Shown piece by piece: positions 26,163-34,160 of a stretch of 43,388 nt of DNA. The DNA comes from Pseudonocardia sp. CNS-004 (GTDB taxonomy: Bacteria; Actinomycetota; Actinomycetes; Mycobacteriales; Pseudonocardiaceae). The notes under the pieces are model-generated. The model was not told where the DNA came from. It was given only the letters and a program-made list of their open reading frames with translations, and ran no database searches. The stretch is taken from the NCBI GenBank assembly GCA_001942185.1, contig MKJV01000127.1, positions 1 to 43,388 of the forward strand. The letters are read 5' to 3'. The position numbers were made by a program, and so were the translations under genes. The number at the start of each line of letters is the position of its first letter. Position 1 is the first letter of the stretch.

Positions 26163-28102
26163 ATGAACACGCTCGTGCTGATCGGTCTGTTGCTCGTCGC
26201 CGCGGGGATCGTGCTGCTCGCCCTGAGGGTCGCAGGCCGGGTACGCCGGCAGTTCTCCGCCGAGCCCGCCCGGCCGCGCACCGTGGCCGACCTCGTGCGC
26301 ATCCGGCAGGAGACGGCCGCCGCGGCCGGGCGGCCCGTGCAGCCGGCCGCGGCAGCGGCCCCCGCCACCGAGCCGGCTGTCACCGAGCGGGTTGCCACCG
26401 AGCCGGCCGCACCCGCGCCGGAACTGCCGGCGCAGCGCGTCGCCGCGCCGCAGACGCCACCGGTGCCCGTCCAGGCCCAGGCCAGCCCCACCTCGACGTT
26501 CGTGGCCCCGTCGCCACGCCCCACCCCGGTGGTGGGCGGGTGCGGCGAGAGTCGCCGGAGCCGCCGTCGCTGCCGCTCGGCGGCGACAACTCACCGTGGC
26601 AGCGTGGCGCGCGCATGGCCGTGGGCCTCGGCGGCGGGCAGCCCTGGCGGGAACCGCCCGCACCGCCGACCCCGCTGCGGATCGTGCCGACCGCGGAGCC
26701 GGACGCTCCGGTCGAGGCGGCCGAGCCGGAGGCTTCCGTCGAACCGGCCGCGCCCGCCGCGTCGACCGAACCCGCCGCGCCGATGCGGCTCGTCCCGCGC
26801 GAGTCCGCACCCGAATCCGAGCCCGAGCCGAGCGAGCCGGCACCGGCCGTCGACGCCGCCGACGGCGCGGACGCGCAGACCGAGCAGACGCCCATCCGTC
26901 TCGTGCCGGGCGAGGCCGCCGAGCCGGCCCGGCCGCGCCCGTGGTCAACCGGGACGCCGTCTGGATCGAGCCCGGTGCCGTGGCGGCCGCCGAGTCCGCC
27001 GCTCAGGAGACGGACTCGCCGCAGCCGGTCGGACCGCCTGCGGTCGAGTCGGGTGTTCGAGAGGCGGTCTCGCCGGAGCCGGTGGGGTTGCCGGCGGCCG
27101 AGCCCGTCGTCGAGGCCTCTTCGTCGGAGGAGGTGGGGTCGCGTGCTGTCGAGCCGGCTGTTCGGGAGGCAGCCCCGCCGGAGCCGGTCGGATCGCCGCC
27201 GGCCGAGTCGGCCGCGTCGGAGTCGGGGCCGCCGGCAGCCGTCGGGCCGGCCGCGGCGGCGCTGGGTGGCGCCGCGCTCGCGGCGGGGGCGGCCACGGCC
27301 GCGCCTGCCGGGCTACGGCCGGCGGATACCCCGGAGAAGCAGAACCCGGTCCCGGACGACCGGAGCGACGCGGCCGTGCCGGAGCGCCGCAACCGTCAGA
27401 CGTCCGACGAGCGGGCCGCCGAGCAGGCCGCTGCCGACCTCGCCCTGCTGCGGACCTTCGGGTTCGCCGACGCCGGGCAGCGTCCGGACAGCGCACCGGT
27501 GGTCGCGATGGAGCACGCCGACGAGCCGGGGGCGCCCGTCGGTGCCGGTGCCGCGCAGCCCGTTCGGTACCGGGTGGTGCGCCGCGACGGATCGGTGGTG
27601 GGCGGTGCCACCGTCACGTTGCTCGACGACCGCGGTGGCGATGTGGCCGCCGGAGCCGCCGACGATCAGGGGCGGGGCCAGGTGCTCGCGCCTGCGCCGG
27701 GCGGGTACGTCCTGGTCTCGACCGCTGCGGGTCACCAGCCGGGCGCGTGGCGATCTCGGTGGCCGACGCGGCGACCGAGACCGACGTGCTCATCGCCCGT
27801 TCGGCGTCCGTCTCCGGGAACGTCCGCGGCGAGGACGGCCCGATCGCGGCGCCCGGGTCACGCTCGTGCAGGACGGGGAGGCCGTGGATGCGGTCGACAC
27901 CGACGCCGACGGCGCGTACCGGATCACCGACATCGGTGCGGGCGAGTACGGGCTGTCGGTGACCGCGCCCGGCTGCGAGCCCGCGGCCTCGTTGCTCGAG
28001 GTGGCCGAGGAGGACGACGTGCGGCACGACGTCGAGCTCAGCCCCGCCACCCCGGTGGCGGAGTCCGGCCGCGCCGACGACGCCATGAGCCGCCTGCGCT
28101 GA
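26163..28102 (+). CDS. Membrane-anchored Pro/Ala/Glu-rich protein with C-terminal beta-sandwich domain(s) (four frame breaks)
   Basis: About 647 residues; the frame steps back by one base near 26535, 26935, 27745 and 27852. An N-terminal transmembrane helix (LVLIGLLLVAAGIVLLALRVAG) is followed by a long disordered stretch with pseudo-repeats of the form EAVSPEPVGLPAAEPVVE. At 360-410 comes a helical ERRNRQTSDERAAEQAAADLALLRTFGFAD. The C terminus has two carboxypeptidase-regulatory-like/Cna-B-like domains: VRRDGSVVGGATVTLLDDRG and ARVTLVQDGEAVDAVDTDADGAYRITDIGAGEYGLSV. Function unknown; an intracellular scaffold or envelope role is possible. The lipase follows 9 bases later. Confidence 0.7.
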
Positions 28103-28111
28103 CGCAACCCG

Positions 28112-28948
28112 GTGGAGCACCAGCGGATCGAGGGCAGGCTGCCGGGCACCGGCGGCGTGGAGCTGTTCTGGCAGGGCTGGCTCCCGGCCGGCGACCCGCG
28201 TGGGGTACTGCTGCTCTGCCACGGGCTCGGGGAGCACAGCGGGCGCTACGGCACGGTGGTGGACGCGCTGATCCCCGAGGGATGGGCGGTGTACGGCGTC
28301 GACCACCGCGGCCACGGGCGCTCCGGTGGCCGCCGGGCCCACCTGCGCCGGTACGCCGACTGGCTCGCCGACTTCGACGTGTTCCGCCGCGCGGTCGTCG
28401 CCCGCCACCCGGGCCTCCCGGTGTTCCTGCTCGGGCACAGCATGGGCGGCCAGATCGCGCTGGCCTACGCGCTCGACCACCAGGCCGACCTGGCCGGGCT
28501 CGTCCTCTCCGCCCCGGCGCTCGCCAACAGCACGGTGCCGAAGGTCGCGGTCGGTGTGCTCCGGGCCGTCGGGCGGGTCGCGCCGATGCTGCGTCCGGCC
28601 GGCATCGACCCGTCGAAGATCAGCAAGGACCCCGCCGTGTACGCGGCGTACCGGGCAGACCCGCTGGTGCACCACGGCCGCCCGACCCTCGGGCTGTCCA
28701 GCGCCGTGGTCGGGCAGTTCGAGGTGCTTCCGGAGCGGGCCCGCGACCTGCGGATCCCGGTGCTCATGCAGCACGGCGCGGTGGACGCGATCGTGGACCC
28801 GTCCGGGTTCCGGCGGCTGCAGGCCGCCTGCGGCTCCCCGGACCTGACGGTCCACTGGTACGAGGGCCTGTGGCACGAGATCTACAACGAGCCCGAGCGC
28901 GCCACCCCGCTCGGTGACCTGCGCGACTGGCTCGCCGCCCACACATGA
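28112..28948 (+). CDS. Monoacylglycerol lipase-like alpha/beta hydrolase
   Basis: 278 residues, intact. Features: LLLCHGLGEHSGRY, the HG oxyanion region with the MAGL-type HGLGEHSGRY signature, DHRGHGRSGGRRAH, the nucleophile elbow LLGHSMGGQIALAYAL (Ser about residue 113), acid in LMQHGAVDAIVDPSG, and catalytic His in YEGLWHEIYNEPER. It hydrolyses monoacylglycerols or other short esters. GTG 28112. Close spacing to the membrane-protein gene suggests a common transcript. Its stop codon TGA forms the first bases of the palindrome 28946-29009. Confidence 0.9.
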   Translation: MEHQRIEGRLPGTGGVELFWQGWLPAGDPRGVLLLCHGLGEHSGRYGTVVDALIPEGWAVYGVDHRGHGRSGGRRAHLRRYADWLADFDVFRRAVVARHPGLPVFLLGHSMGGQIALAYALDHQADLAGLVLSAPALANSTVPKVAVGVLRAVGRVAPMLRPAGIDPSKISKDPAVYAAYRADPLVHHGRPTLGLSSAVVGQFEVLPERARDLRIPVLMQHGAVDAIVDPSGFRRLQAACGSPDLTVHWYEGLWHEIYNEPERATPLGDLRDWLAAHT

Positions 28949-29009
28949 TCGCTCCGAGATCGGCCCGACGGCCCTCCCGAGGACGATCCGGCGAATCTCG
29001 GAACGATCA
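28946..29009. repeat. GATC-bounded palindrome, family 3, copy 1
   Basis: 64 bases from TGATCGCTCCGAGAT to ATCTCGGAACGATCA; the outer 15-base arms pair with one mismatch. The first three bases are the lipase stop codon. The body matches 30254-30303 and, reversed, 30182-30245. Confidence 0.85.
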
Positions 29010-29128
29010 CTGGGCACGACCTCCACCTGGCCCATGGGATCTCCGTCCTGCCCGGACATTACGGGTGCCGGTTCCCGGGCGGTGGGAGCAACTGGCGATC
29101 CGGCTGCCAGGTGTGCTCCTATACGCGC
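29010..29128 (+). promoter_or_regulatory. Probable promoter region for the cysteine leader
   Basis: Only this 119-base stretch separates the palindrome from the leader ORF. A TATACG at 29120-29125 is a good -10 candidate; a transcript starting just downstream would begin at or near the leader ATG, i.e. would be leaderless or nearly so. A clear -35 is not seen. Confidence 0.35.
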
Positions 29129-29209
29129 ATGTCGCCCGCCGCCCTCCTCGGAGAGATCTGGGGTTCTCGTCGTGCGGACGCTTTCGACCAGTGCTGTTGC
29201 CCGAGCTGA
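29129..29209 (+). CDS. Putative cysteine-responsive leader peptide (uORF)
   Basis: ATG at 29129 opens a 26-residue frame that ends DQCCCPS and stop at 29207-29209; the codons TGC TGT TGC at 29192-29200 give three cysteines in a row. It ends 39 bases before the GTG of cysteine dioxygenase. Poly-cysteine upstream ORFs are known attenuators of sulfur genes in mycobacteria, often leaderless, where ribosome behaviour at the Cys codons controls access to the downstream ribosome binding site. CCCTCCTCGG inside the leader (29139-29151) could pair with the GGAG region before the dioxygenase start. No Shine-Dalgarno is seen before the ATG, in keeping with leaderless translation. Confidence 0.65.
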   Translation: MSPAALLGEIWGSRRADAFDQCCCPS

Positions 29210-29248
29210 CCCTCCCCGTCTGCTCGATGCTCACCACTGGAGTCCCCC

Positions 29249-29790
29249 GTGCTGCTGCACGCCCCCACGCCGATCGCGCTCGGCGATCTCACCGCACTCA
29301 CCCGTGACGTCGCCGCCGAGGTGCGTGCCGGTCGCCACGAGGTCCAGATCGACCTGGACCGGCGCTGGTGCCGCCTGCTGCGCAGCGACGAGTACAGCGC
29401 CTTCCCTGGTGGATCTCCGCCTGGCGGCATTGATCCATCAGAAGTGCTTTGGGACGTCTGGCTGATCAGCTGGGCCACCGAGCAGACGGCCGAACTGCAC
29501 GACCACGCCGGCTCGCTGGGGGCGCTGACCGTCGTGTCCGGGAGCCTGGTGGAGCAGCGCTGGGTGGGGCACGGCCTGCGTGAGCGCCGGGTGCGCGCGG
29601 GACGCAGCCTCGGCTTCCCGCTGGGACACGTCCACGACGTCGGGAACACCGAGGTGACGCCCGCGGTGTCGGTGCACGCGTATTCTCCGCCGCTGACCGC
29701 GATGTCGTACTACGCGGTGGAGCCGGGTGCCCGGCTGCGCAGGACCGCAGCGTGCTGGTGGAGTCCGGATCATCGGAGGGAGTGGGATGA
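29249..29790 (+). CDS. cdo: Cysteine dioxygenase (frameshifted near the end)
   Basis: 180 residues with one base restored near 29742. It is a cupin that oxidises cysteine to cysteine sulfinate with a three-histidine ferrous centre. Motifs: VQIDLDRRWCRLLRSDEY, WDVWLISWATEQTAELHDHAGSLGALTVVSG (HxH) and LGHVHDVGNTEVTPAVSVHAYSPPL (third His, later SVHAYSPP as in the family). The C-terminal SVLVESGSSEGVG lies in the next frame and its stop overlaps the rhodanese ATG. GTG 29249 has GGAG 8 bases upstream. The Cys-rich leader ahead and the rhodanese behind support the call. Confidence 0.93.
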
Positions 29791-30152
29791 CCACCGTGAA
29801 CGACCTGCTCGCGGCGGCCCGCGCCCGGCTCGACCGGCCGGACCCGCAGCGTGCCGCCGAGCTGGTGCGCCGGGGCGCGTTCCTCGTCGACACCCGCCCG
29901 GGCTGGCAGCGCGCGGACGAGGGCGAGCTGCCCGGCGCGCTGGTGATCGAACGCAACCACCTCGAGTGGCGGCTCGACCCCACCTCCGACGCCCGCATCC
30001 CCGAGGCCACCGACCACGACGTCACGTGGATCGTCGTGTGCTCGGAGGGCTACAGCTCCAGCCTCGCCGCCGCCTCCCTCCAGGACATCGGGCTGCGCAA
30101 CGCCACCGACCTCGACGGCGGCTACCGCGCCTGGAAGGCGACGTTCGGGTAG
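29787..30152 (+). CDS. Rhodanese-like sulfurtransferase
   Basis: 121 residues, one rhodanese domain. N-terminal AAELVRRGAFLVDTRPGWQRA, then ELPGALVIERNHLEWRLDP. The active loop is WIVVCSEGYSSSLAAASL, with the sulfur-carrying Cys followed by SEGYSS. The end is LRNATDLDGGYRAWKATFG. The start ATG overlaps the dioxygenase stop, so both are co-translated. In actinobacteria, rhodaneses are often coupled to cysteine dioxygenase, probably handling sulfane sulfur or sulfite-level products. Intact. Confidence 0.92.
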   Translation: MTTVNDLLAAARARLDRPDPQRAAELVRRGAFLVDTRPGWQRADEGELPGALVIERNHLEWRLDPTSDARIPEATDHDVTWIVVCSEGYSSSLAAASLQDIGLRNATDLDGGYRAWKATFG

Positions 30153-30155
30153 CAC

Positions 30156-30179
30156 CCGGCCGCTCGGCGAGGCGGCCGG
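30156..30179 (+). terminator. Hairpin after the sulfur unit
   Basis: Perfect 8-base arms CCGGCCGC and GCGGCCGG around 8 bases, starting 3 bases after the rhodanese stop. No T-run follows, but GC hairpins without U-tracts are usual in these genomes. Confidence 0.5.
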
Positions 30180-30181
30180 CT

Positions 30182-30245
30182 CGATCGTTGCGAGATCACG
30201 CCGCCCGCCGCAGCGAGGGCGCTGCGGCCCACATCGGGTCGATCA
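30182..30245. repeat. GATC-bounded palindrome, family 3, copy 2 (diverged)
   Basis: 64 bases, CGATCGTTGCGAGAT at the left and CATCGGGTCGATCA at the right. It aligns with the reverse complement of 28946-29009, with the GATCGTTnCGAGAT block and the GATCA end conserved and the centre replaced. Confidence 0.65.
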
Positions 30246-30253
30246 TGTGGTCG

Positions 30254-30359
30254 TGATCGGTCCGAGACGGGCTCGGGTGCCCTGCTGAGGGCGATCCGGC
30301 GCCTGTCGCGCTGCCGGCCGGTCCGGCACCCGATCCCCGACGCCCACGAGCACCGATCA
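30254..30359. repeat. GATC-bounded palindrome, family 3, copy 3 (longer, diverged)
   Basis: Bases 30254-30303 match the first 50 bases of 28946-29009 (TGATCGGTCCGAGACGGGCT, and GGCGATCCGGCG). The right side differs and the GATCA end comes later, at 30359. Copies 2 and 3 fill most of the space between the convergent rhodanese and VOC genes. Confidence 0.65.
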
Positions 30360-30364
30360 GTTCG

Positions 30365-30729
30365 CTAGGGCTGGAAGAGCTCCACCAGGTTCCCGGCCGG
30401 TCCTGCAGCAGGGCCTGCCGCCCGCCCCGGCCGGTGATGACGTCGCTGCGGAAGGTGGCGCCCGCCGCCCGGAGCCGGTCCACGGTGGCGTCGAGGTCGT
30501 CGACCTCGAGCTGGAACCTGTTCCACCCGCCCGGCGCGGGCGCGCTCCCGTCCGGCAGCGTCTGCCCGGCCCCGCCGGCGCCCGGTGCGTTCAGCAGGAG
30601 CGTGAGCGAATCGCGCGCGAGCATGGCGAAGCCGGGCGCCGGGCGCATCCGCAGCTCGAACCCGATGTGGGTGGTGTAGAAGTCGACGGCCGCGTCCACG
30701 TCGTCGACGATGTATCGCACGTTGACCAT
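30365..30729 (-). CDS. VOC-family (glyoxalase-like) protein (frameshifted)
   Basis: 121 residues with one base restored near 30402. The fold is a vicinal-oxygen-chelate pair: VNVRYIVDDVDAAVDFYTTHIGFELRM, then LTLLLNAPGAGG, then GWNRFQLEVDDLDATVDRLRAAGATFRSDVI. The C-terminal DPAGNLVELFQP, with the metal-ligand Glu, is in the second frame. Such proteins are lyases, dioxygenases or resistance proteins; the type cannot be told. ATG 30729. The MarR gene lies immediately upstream on the same strand. Confidence 0.85.
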
Positions 30730-30738
30730 GGGGTCACG

Positions 30739-31212
30739 CTACGAGCCCGCGGCCCGCCCTGGCTTCTCCTGGCTTGCGGCTCCGTGCAGCGCGTCGACGA
30801 GCCTGCCGAGCTCGGGCAGGGCCGCGGCGGCGTCGAGCGACTCCTTGAGCGTGGCGTCGTGCACGGGGCGGGCGCGTTCGAGCAGGTCCCGGCCCTGGTC
30901 GGTGATCTGGCTGTAGATCCCGCGGCGGTCGTCGGGGCACAGGAAGCGCGCGAGCAGCCCGCGGTTCTCCAGCCGGGTGACGAGCCGGGTGGTGGCGCTG
31001 TGGGAGAGCGCCGCGGCGCGCGCGAGCTGCTGCATCCGCATGTGCCAGCCGTCCTGGCGGGCGAGGGTGTCGAGCACCGTGTACTCGACGACCGACAGGT
31101 CGAAGTCGGCCTGCAGCGCCTTCTCGAGGGCGTCCTCCAGCCGGCCGTGCAGCGCGGCGAGGGTGCGCCAGCCCTGCGCGCGTACTTCGACGGCGTCGTC
31201 GGCGATCGGCAT
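30739..31212 (-). CDS. MarR family regulator
   Basis: 157 residues, intact. Winged-helix: VEYTVLDTLARQDGWHMRMQQLARAAALSHSATTRLVTRLENRGLLARFLCPDDRRGIYSQITDQGRDLL, with the DDRRG wing. It starts at ATG 31212, divergent from the MFS gene at 31326. The 113-base space contains a 9-base palindrome CAACTGTTG at 31270-31278. It probably represses the efflux gene until a ligand binds. Confidence 0.9.
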   Translation of the reverse strand: MPIADDAVEVRAQGWRTLAALHGRLEDALEKALQADFDLSVVEYTVLDTLARQDGWHMRMQQLARAAALSHSATTRLVTRLENRGLLARFLCPDDRRGIYSQITDQGRDLLERARPVHDATLKESLDAAAALPELGRLVDALHGAASQEKPGRAAGS

Positions 31213-31269
31213 CAGCCACCTCCTCCTGTGCGCACCACCATACCTGCTTGCCGCAATAGACAGCGTGTG

Positions 31270-31278
31270 CAACTGTTG
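31270..31278. promoter_or_regulatory. Possible MarR site CAACTGTTG
   Basis: Short perfect palindrome in the AT-richer space between divergent marR and MFS genes, within 50 bases of the MFS start. MarR sites are normally longer, so this is a weak call. Confidence 0.3.
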
Positions 31279-31325
31279 TGGACGCGTGTTACCCGCGTTC
31301 GACCACAAATGGAGGAAGTCCTCTC

Positions 31326-32487
31326 ATGCCGCTCGCCCTGCTGGCCCTCGCCATCAGCGCCTTCGCCATCGGCACCACCGAGTTCGTGCCCACCGGTCTG
31401 CTGCCCGACATCGCCGCGGACTTCGGCGTCGACATCCCCGCCGCAGGCCTGCTGATCTCCGGGTACGCGCTGGGCGTGTTCGTCGGCGCCCCGCTGCTGA
31501 CCGGCGCGGCGACCCGGCTGCGTCGCAAGCCCGTGCTGCTCGCCCTGCTCGGGCTGTTCGTGGTCGGCAACATCGGGTCGGCGCTCGCCCCCGACTACGC
31601 GACGATGATGGTCAGCCGGATCGTCGCCTCGCTGTGCCACGGTGCGTTCTTCGGCGTCGGCTCGGTGGTCGCCGCCGGGCTCGTGGCCCCCGCCCGCCGG
31701 GCCGCCGCGATCGCGATGATGTTCACCGGGCTGACGCTGTCGAACGTCCTCGGCGTGCCGCTCGGCACGCTCGTCGGGCAGGCCCTCGGCTGGCGCACCA
31801 CGTTCTGGGTGGTCGCCGCGCTGGGGGTGATCGGTGCGATCGGCGTCCTGGCGCTCGTGCCCGACCGGCCCGCCGACCCGGCCGCGGACCTGCGGGCGGA
31901 GTTGGCGGCGTTCCGCCGTCCCCAGGTGTGGCTGGCACTGGGGATGACCGCGCTCGGCTTCGGCGGGGTGTTCGCGTCGTTCACCTACGTGGCGCCGCTC
32001 ATGGTGGACGTCGCGGGCTTCCCGGCGAGCTCCCTCACCTGGTTGGTGCTCCTGTTCGGTGCCGGGCTGGTCGTCGGCAACCTGCTCGGTGCCCGCGCCG
32101 CCGACCGCGCCCTCATGCCGACGATCGTCACGACGATCGCCGCCCTCGCCGTCGTGCTGGCGGTGTTCACGGTGACCGTCCGGTCGCGATCCCCCCGGCG
32201 ATCACCCTCTTCCTGCTGGGCGTCGCCGCGTTCGCGACCGTTCCCCGGCCTGCCAGACGCGGGTGCTGGACGCGCGGGCACCGGCGGGCACGCTCGCGTC
32301 CGCGGTCAACATCGGCGTCTTCAACCTCGGCAACGCCGCGGGAGCGTGGCTCGGCGGCCTGGTGATCGGTGCGGGTCTCGGCTTCCCGGCGGTGAACGGG
32401 GTGGGGGCGGCGATGGCTGCGGCCGGCCTCGTCGTCGCCGTCGTCTCGCTCGTCCTCGACCGCCGTCGTACCCCCGTGAACGTGTGA
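31326..32487 (+). CDS. MFS efflux transporter, AraJ/Cmx-type DHA1 family (two frame breaks)
   Basis: About 387 residues and twelve membrane helices after restoring one base near 32178 and one near 32255. N-terminal MPLALLALAISAFAIGTTEFVPTGLLPDIAADFGV is diagnostic of the chloramphenicol/arabinose-type DHA1 exporters. The loop RLRRKPVLLALLGLFVVGN carries the A-motif-like basic residues. Later come LSNVLGVPLGTLVGQALGWR (motif C) and the C-terminal FNLGNAAGAWLGGLVI. GGAGGA upstream sets ATG 31326. It is controlled by the divergent MarR (inference). The following reductase gene starts 10 bases later. Confidence 0.88.
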
Positions 32488-32497
32488 AGGAGCTTTC

Positions 32498-33547
32498 ATG
32501 ACCACGACCAGGACCGCACTCGTCGTCGCGCCCGCGGCGTCATCGGCGGCACGCTCGCCGAGCACCTCGCAGGCCTGCCCGGTTGGGACGTCGTCGGCCT
32601 GTCGCGCCGCGGCGGACCCGCCGACGGCCCGGTGCGCCACGTGGCCGCCGACCTGTTCGATCCCGCCTCCGTGCGGGACGCCCTGCGTGCCCACCCGGGC
32701 ATCACGCACGTGTTCTACGCCGCGTACCAGGACCGTCCGGGGTGGTCGGAGCTGGTGGAGCCGAACGTCACGATGTTGCGCACCGTCCTCGACGCCGATC
32801 TCCCCGAGCTGCAGCACGTCAGCCTCATGCAGGGCTACAAGGTCTACGGCGCGCACCTCGGCCCGTTCTCCACGCCGGCGAAGGAGAGCGACCCGCCGCA
32901 CATGCCGCCGGAGTTCAACGTCGACCAGCAGCAGCTCGTCGAGGAACGTGCGGCCGCCGCGGGGTGGACGTGGTCGGCGATCCGGCCGTCGGTGGTGGCG
33001 GGGTTCGGCCTCGGCAACCCGATGAACCTCGGAGTGGTGCTCGCGGTGTACGCGTCGATCAGCAAGGAGCTGGGCGTGCCGTTGCGGTTCCCGGGCAGGC
33101 CGGGTGCCTATGACGCGCTGCTGGAGCTGACCGACGCCGGCCTGCTCGCCGAGGCCACGGTGTGGGCGGCCACCGACCCGCGCTGCGCGAACGAGGCGTT
33201 CAACATCGCCAACGGGGACGTGTTCCGTTGGAATCGGATGTGGCCGGTCGTCGCCGACGCGTTCGGGCTGGAGCTCGCACCGGCACTCCCGATGTCGCTG
33301 CAGGACGTGATGGCGGACAAGGAGCCGGTCTGGGACGCGATGGTCGCCCGGCACGGCCTCGCCCCCGACCCCGTACTCGGACGTGTCCTCGTGGGCGTTC
33401 GGCGACTTCGTCCTCTCCTGGGACTACGACATGTTCGCCGACACCTCGAAGTCGCGCCGGTTCGGCTTCCACCGCTACGTCGACACCGAGGCCATGCTGC
33501 TCGGTCTCTTCGACGACCTGCGCAAGCGGCGGATCATCCCCGGGTAG
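32498..33547 (+). CDS. NAD(P)-dependent SDR, PRISE/progesterone 5-beta-reductase-like (frame breaks)
   Basis: About 350 residues. A frame change near 32530 (one base lost) joins MTTTRTALVV to GARGVIGGTLAEHLAGLPGWDVVGLSRRGG, the nucleotide-binding region. Next: THVFYAAYQDRPGW, LQHVSLMQGYKVYGAHLGPF, where the GYKVYG motif is typical of this atypical extended SDR group, and RPSVVAGFGLGNPMNL. Near 33364 there is one extra C in a C run; then PTPYSDVSSWAFGDFVLSWDYDMF. It reduces enones or iridoid-like carbonyls in plants; the bacterial substrate is unknown. Possibly cotranscribed with the MFS exporter. AGGAG upstream of ATG 32498. Confidence 0.82.
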
Positions 33548-33578
33548 CGTGCGCCCGGACGATCCGGGGAGGCGTGGG

Positions 33579-33988
33579 ATGGGCGAGCGTGCGGGCGAGA
33601 CGGCGGTGAGCGAGCAGGAACGCTCGGTGGCCGGGAGCATCGCGACCGACAGCAGCGTGGCCGTGGCCGGGAGTGTGGCCACCGGGGGCAGCGCCGCCGT
33701 GGCCGGGAGCGTCGCCACGGCCGGGAGCGTCGCAGTGGCCGGGAGCGTGGCGACGTCCGGGAGTGCCGGGGTGGCCGGCAGTGTGGCCACCGCCGGCAGC
33801 GTCGGGATCCTCGCGTCCGTGTTGAGCCTGCTCAGCGTGGCCCTGGTGGCGTGCATCGCGTGCCTGGGCTGCGTGGCTGCCGCCGGTGCGTGGCCTGCGT
33901 GGGCTGCGTCGACTGCGTGGGCTGCGTCGGGTGCGTGGGGTGTGTCGGCCTGCGCGGGGCGGTCGGGCAGGTCGGCGTCCGGGCCTAG
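33579..33988 (+). CDS. Gly/Ser hexapeptide-repeat, membrane, Cys-triplet protein (frameshift-corrected)
   Basis: 136 residues when one base is restored at about 33876. Residues 1-16 are polar (MGERAGETAVSEQERS). Residues 17-76 are five 12-residue units of the form VAGSVATAGSVA. Residues 77-91 are hydrophobic (ILASVLSLLSVALVA). Residues 92-122 carry 11 cysteines, one every third residue (CxxCxxC...), mostly C-V-G. The tail is LRGAVGQVGVRA, and the stop TAG is at 33986-33988. Uncorrected, the frame is Ala/Trp-rich and runs into the MITE to 34149. ATG 33579 has GGGGAGG upstream. No function is known to me; metal binding or a beta-solenoid are possibilities. Confidence 0.6.
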
Positions 33989-34151
33989 GGCCTGTCCTGT
34001 AAGCCCAGGACCACGCTCTTCGCGCCGAGATCGCCCCTGCGGCGTTGCCGGCACGACCGGGTACGTCCAGTACAACGGCTCGTGCCGGCGCTTGCCAGGG
34101 ACGATCTCGATCACGAAGCCCCCGGCCCGGGGCCTACAGGACAGGCCCTAG
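33985..34151. mobile_element. MITE-like element with 17-bp perfect terminal inverted repeats
   Basis: Left end CTAGGGCCTGTCCTGTA, right end TACAGGACAGGCCCTAG. If CTAG is a 4-base target duplication, the element proper is 33989-34147 and resembles ends of IS5-group elements (target YTAR); with a TA duplication an IS630/IS427-type assignment is possible. Internally there is a further inverted pair GCCGGCACGA / TCGTGCCGGC, but no transposase. The left CTAG contains the stop of the Cys-triplet gene; the right end is 9 bases from the ceoC stop. Confidence 0.8.
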
Positions 34152-34160
34152 CCGCCCCGC

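Noticed and set aside
33200..34114. Minus-strand reading of the repeat gene (TLPATATLPAV repeats)
   Set aside because: The plus strand has the ribosome binding site, a membrane segment and the Cys ladder; the minus reading is its antisense and has no good start.
33989..34151. Extension of the repeat protein through the MITE to a stop at 34149
   Set aside because: The Ala/Trp-rich part is the off-frame reading of a (TGC GTG GGC)-type tract; the corrected frame gives a regular Cys ladder and a stop at the MITE edge.
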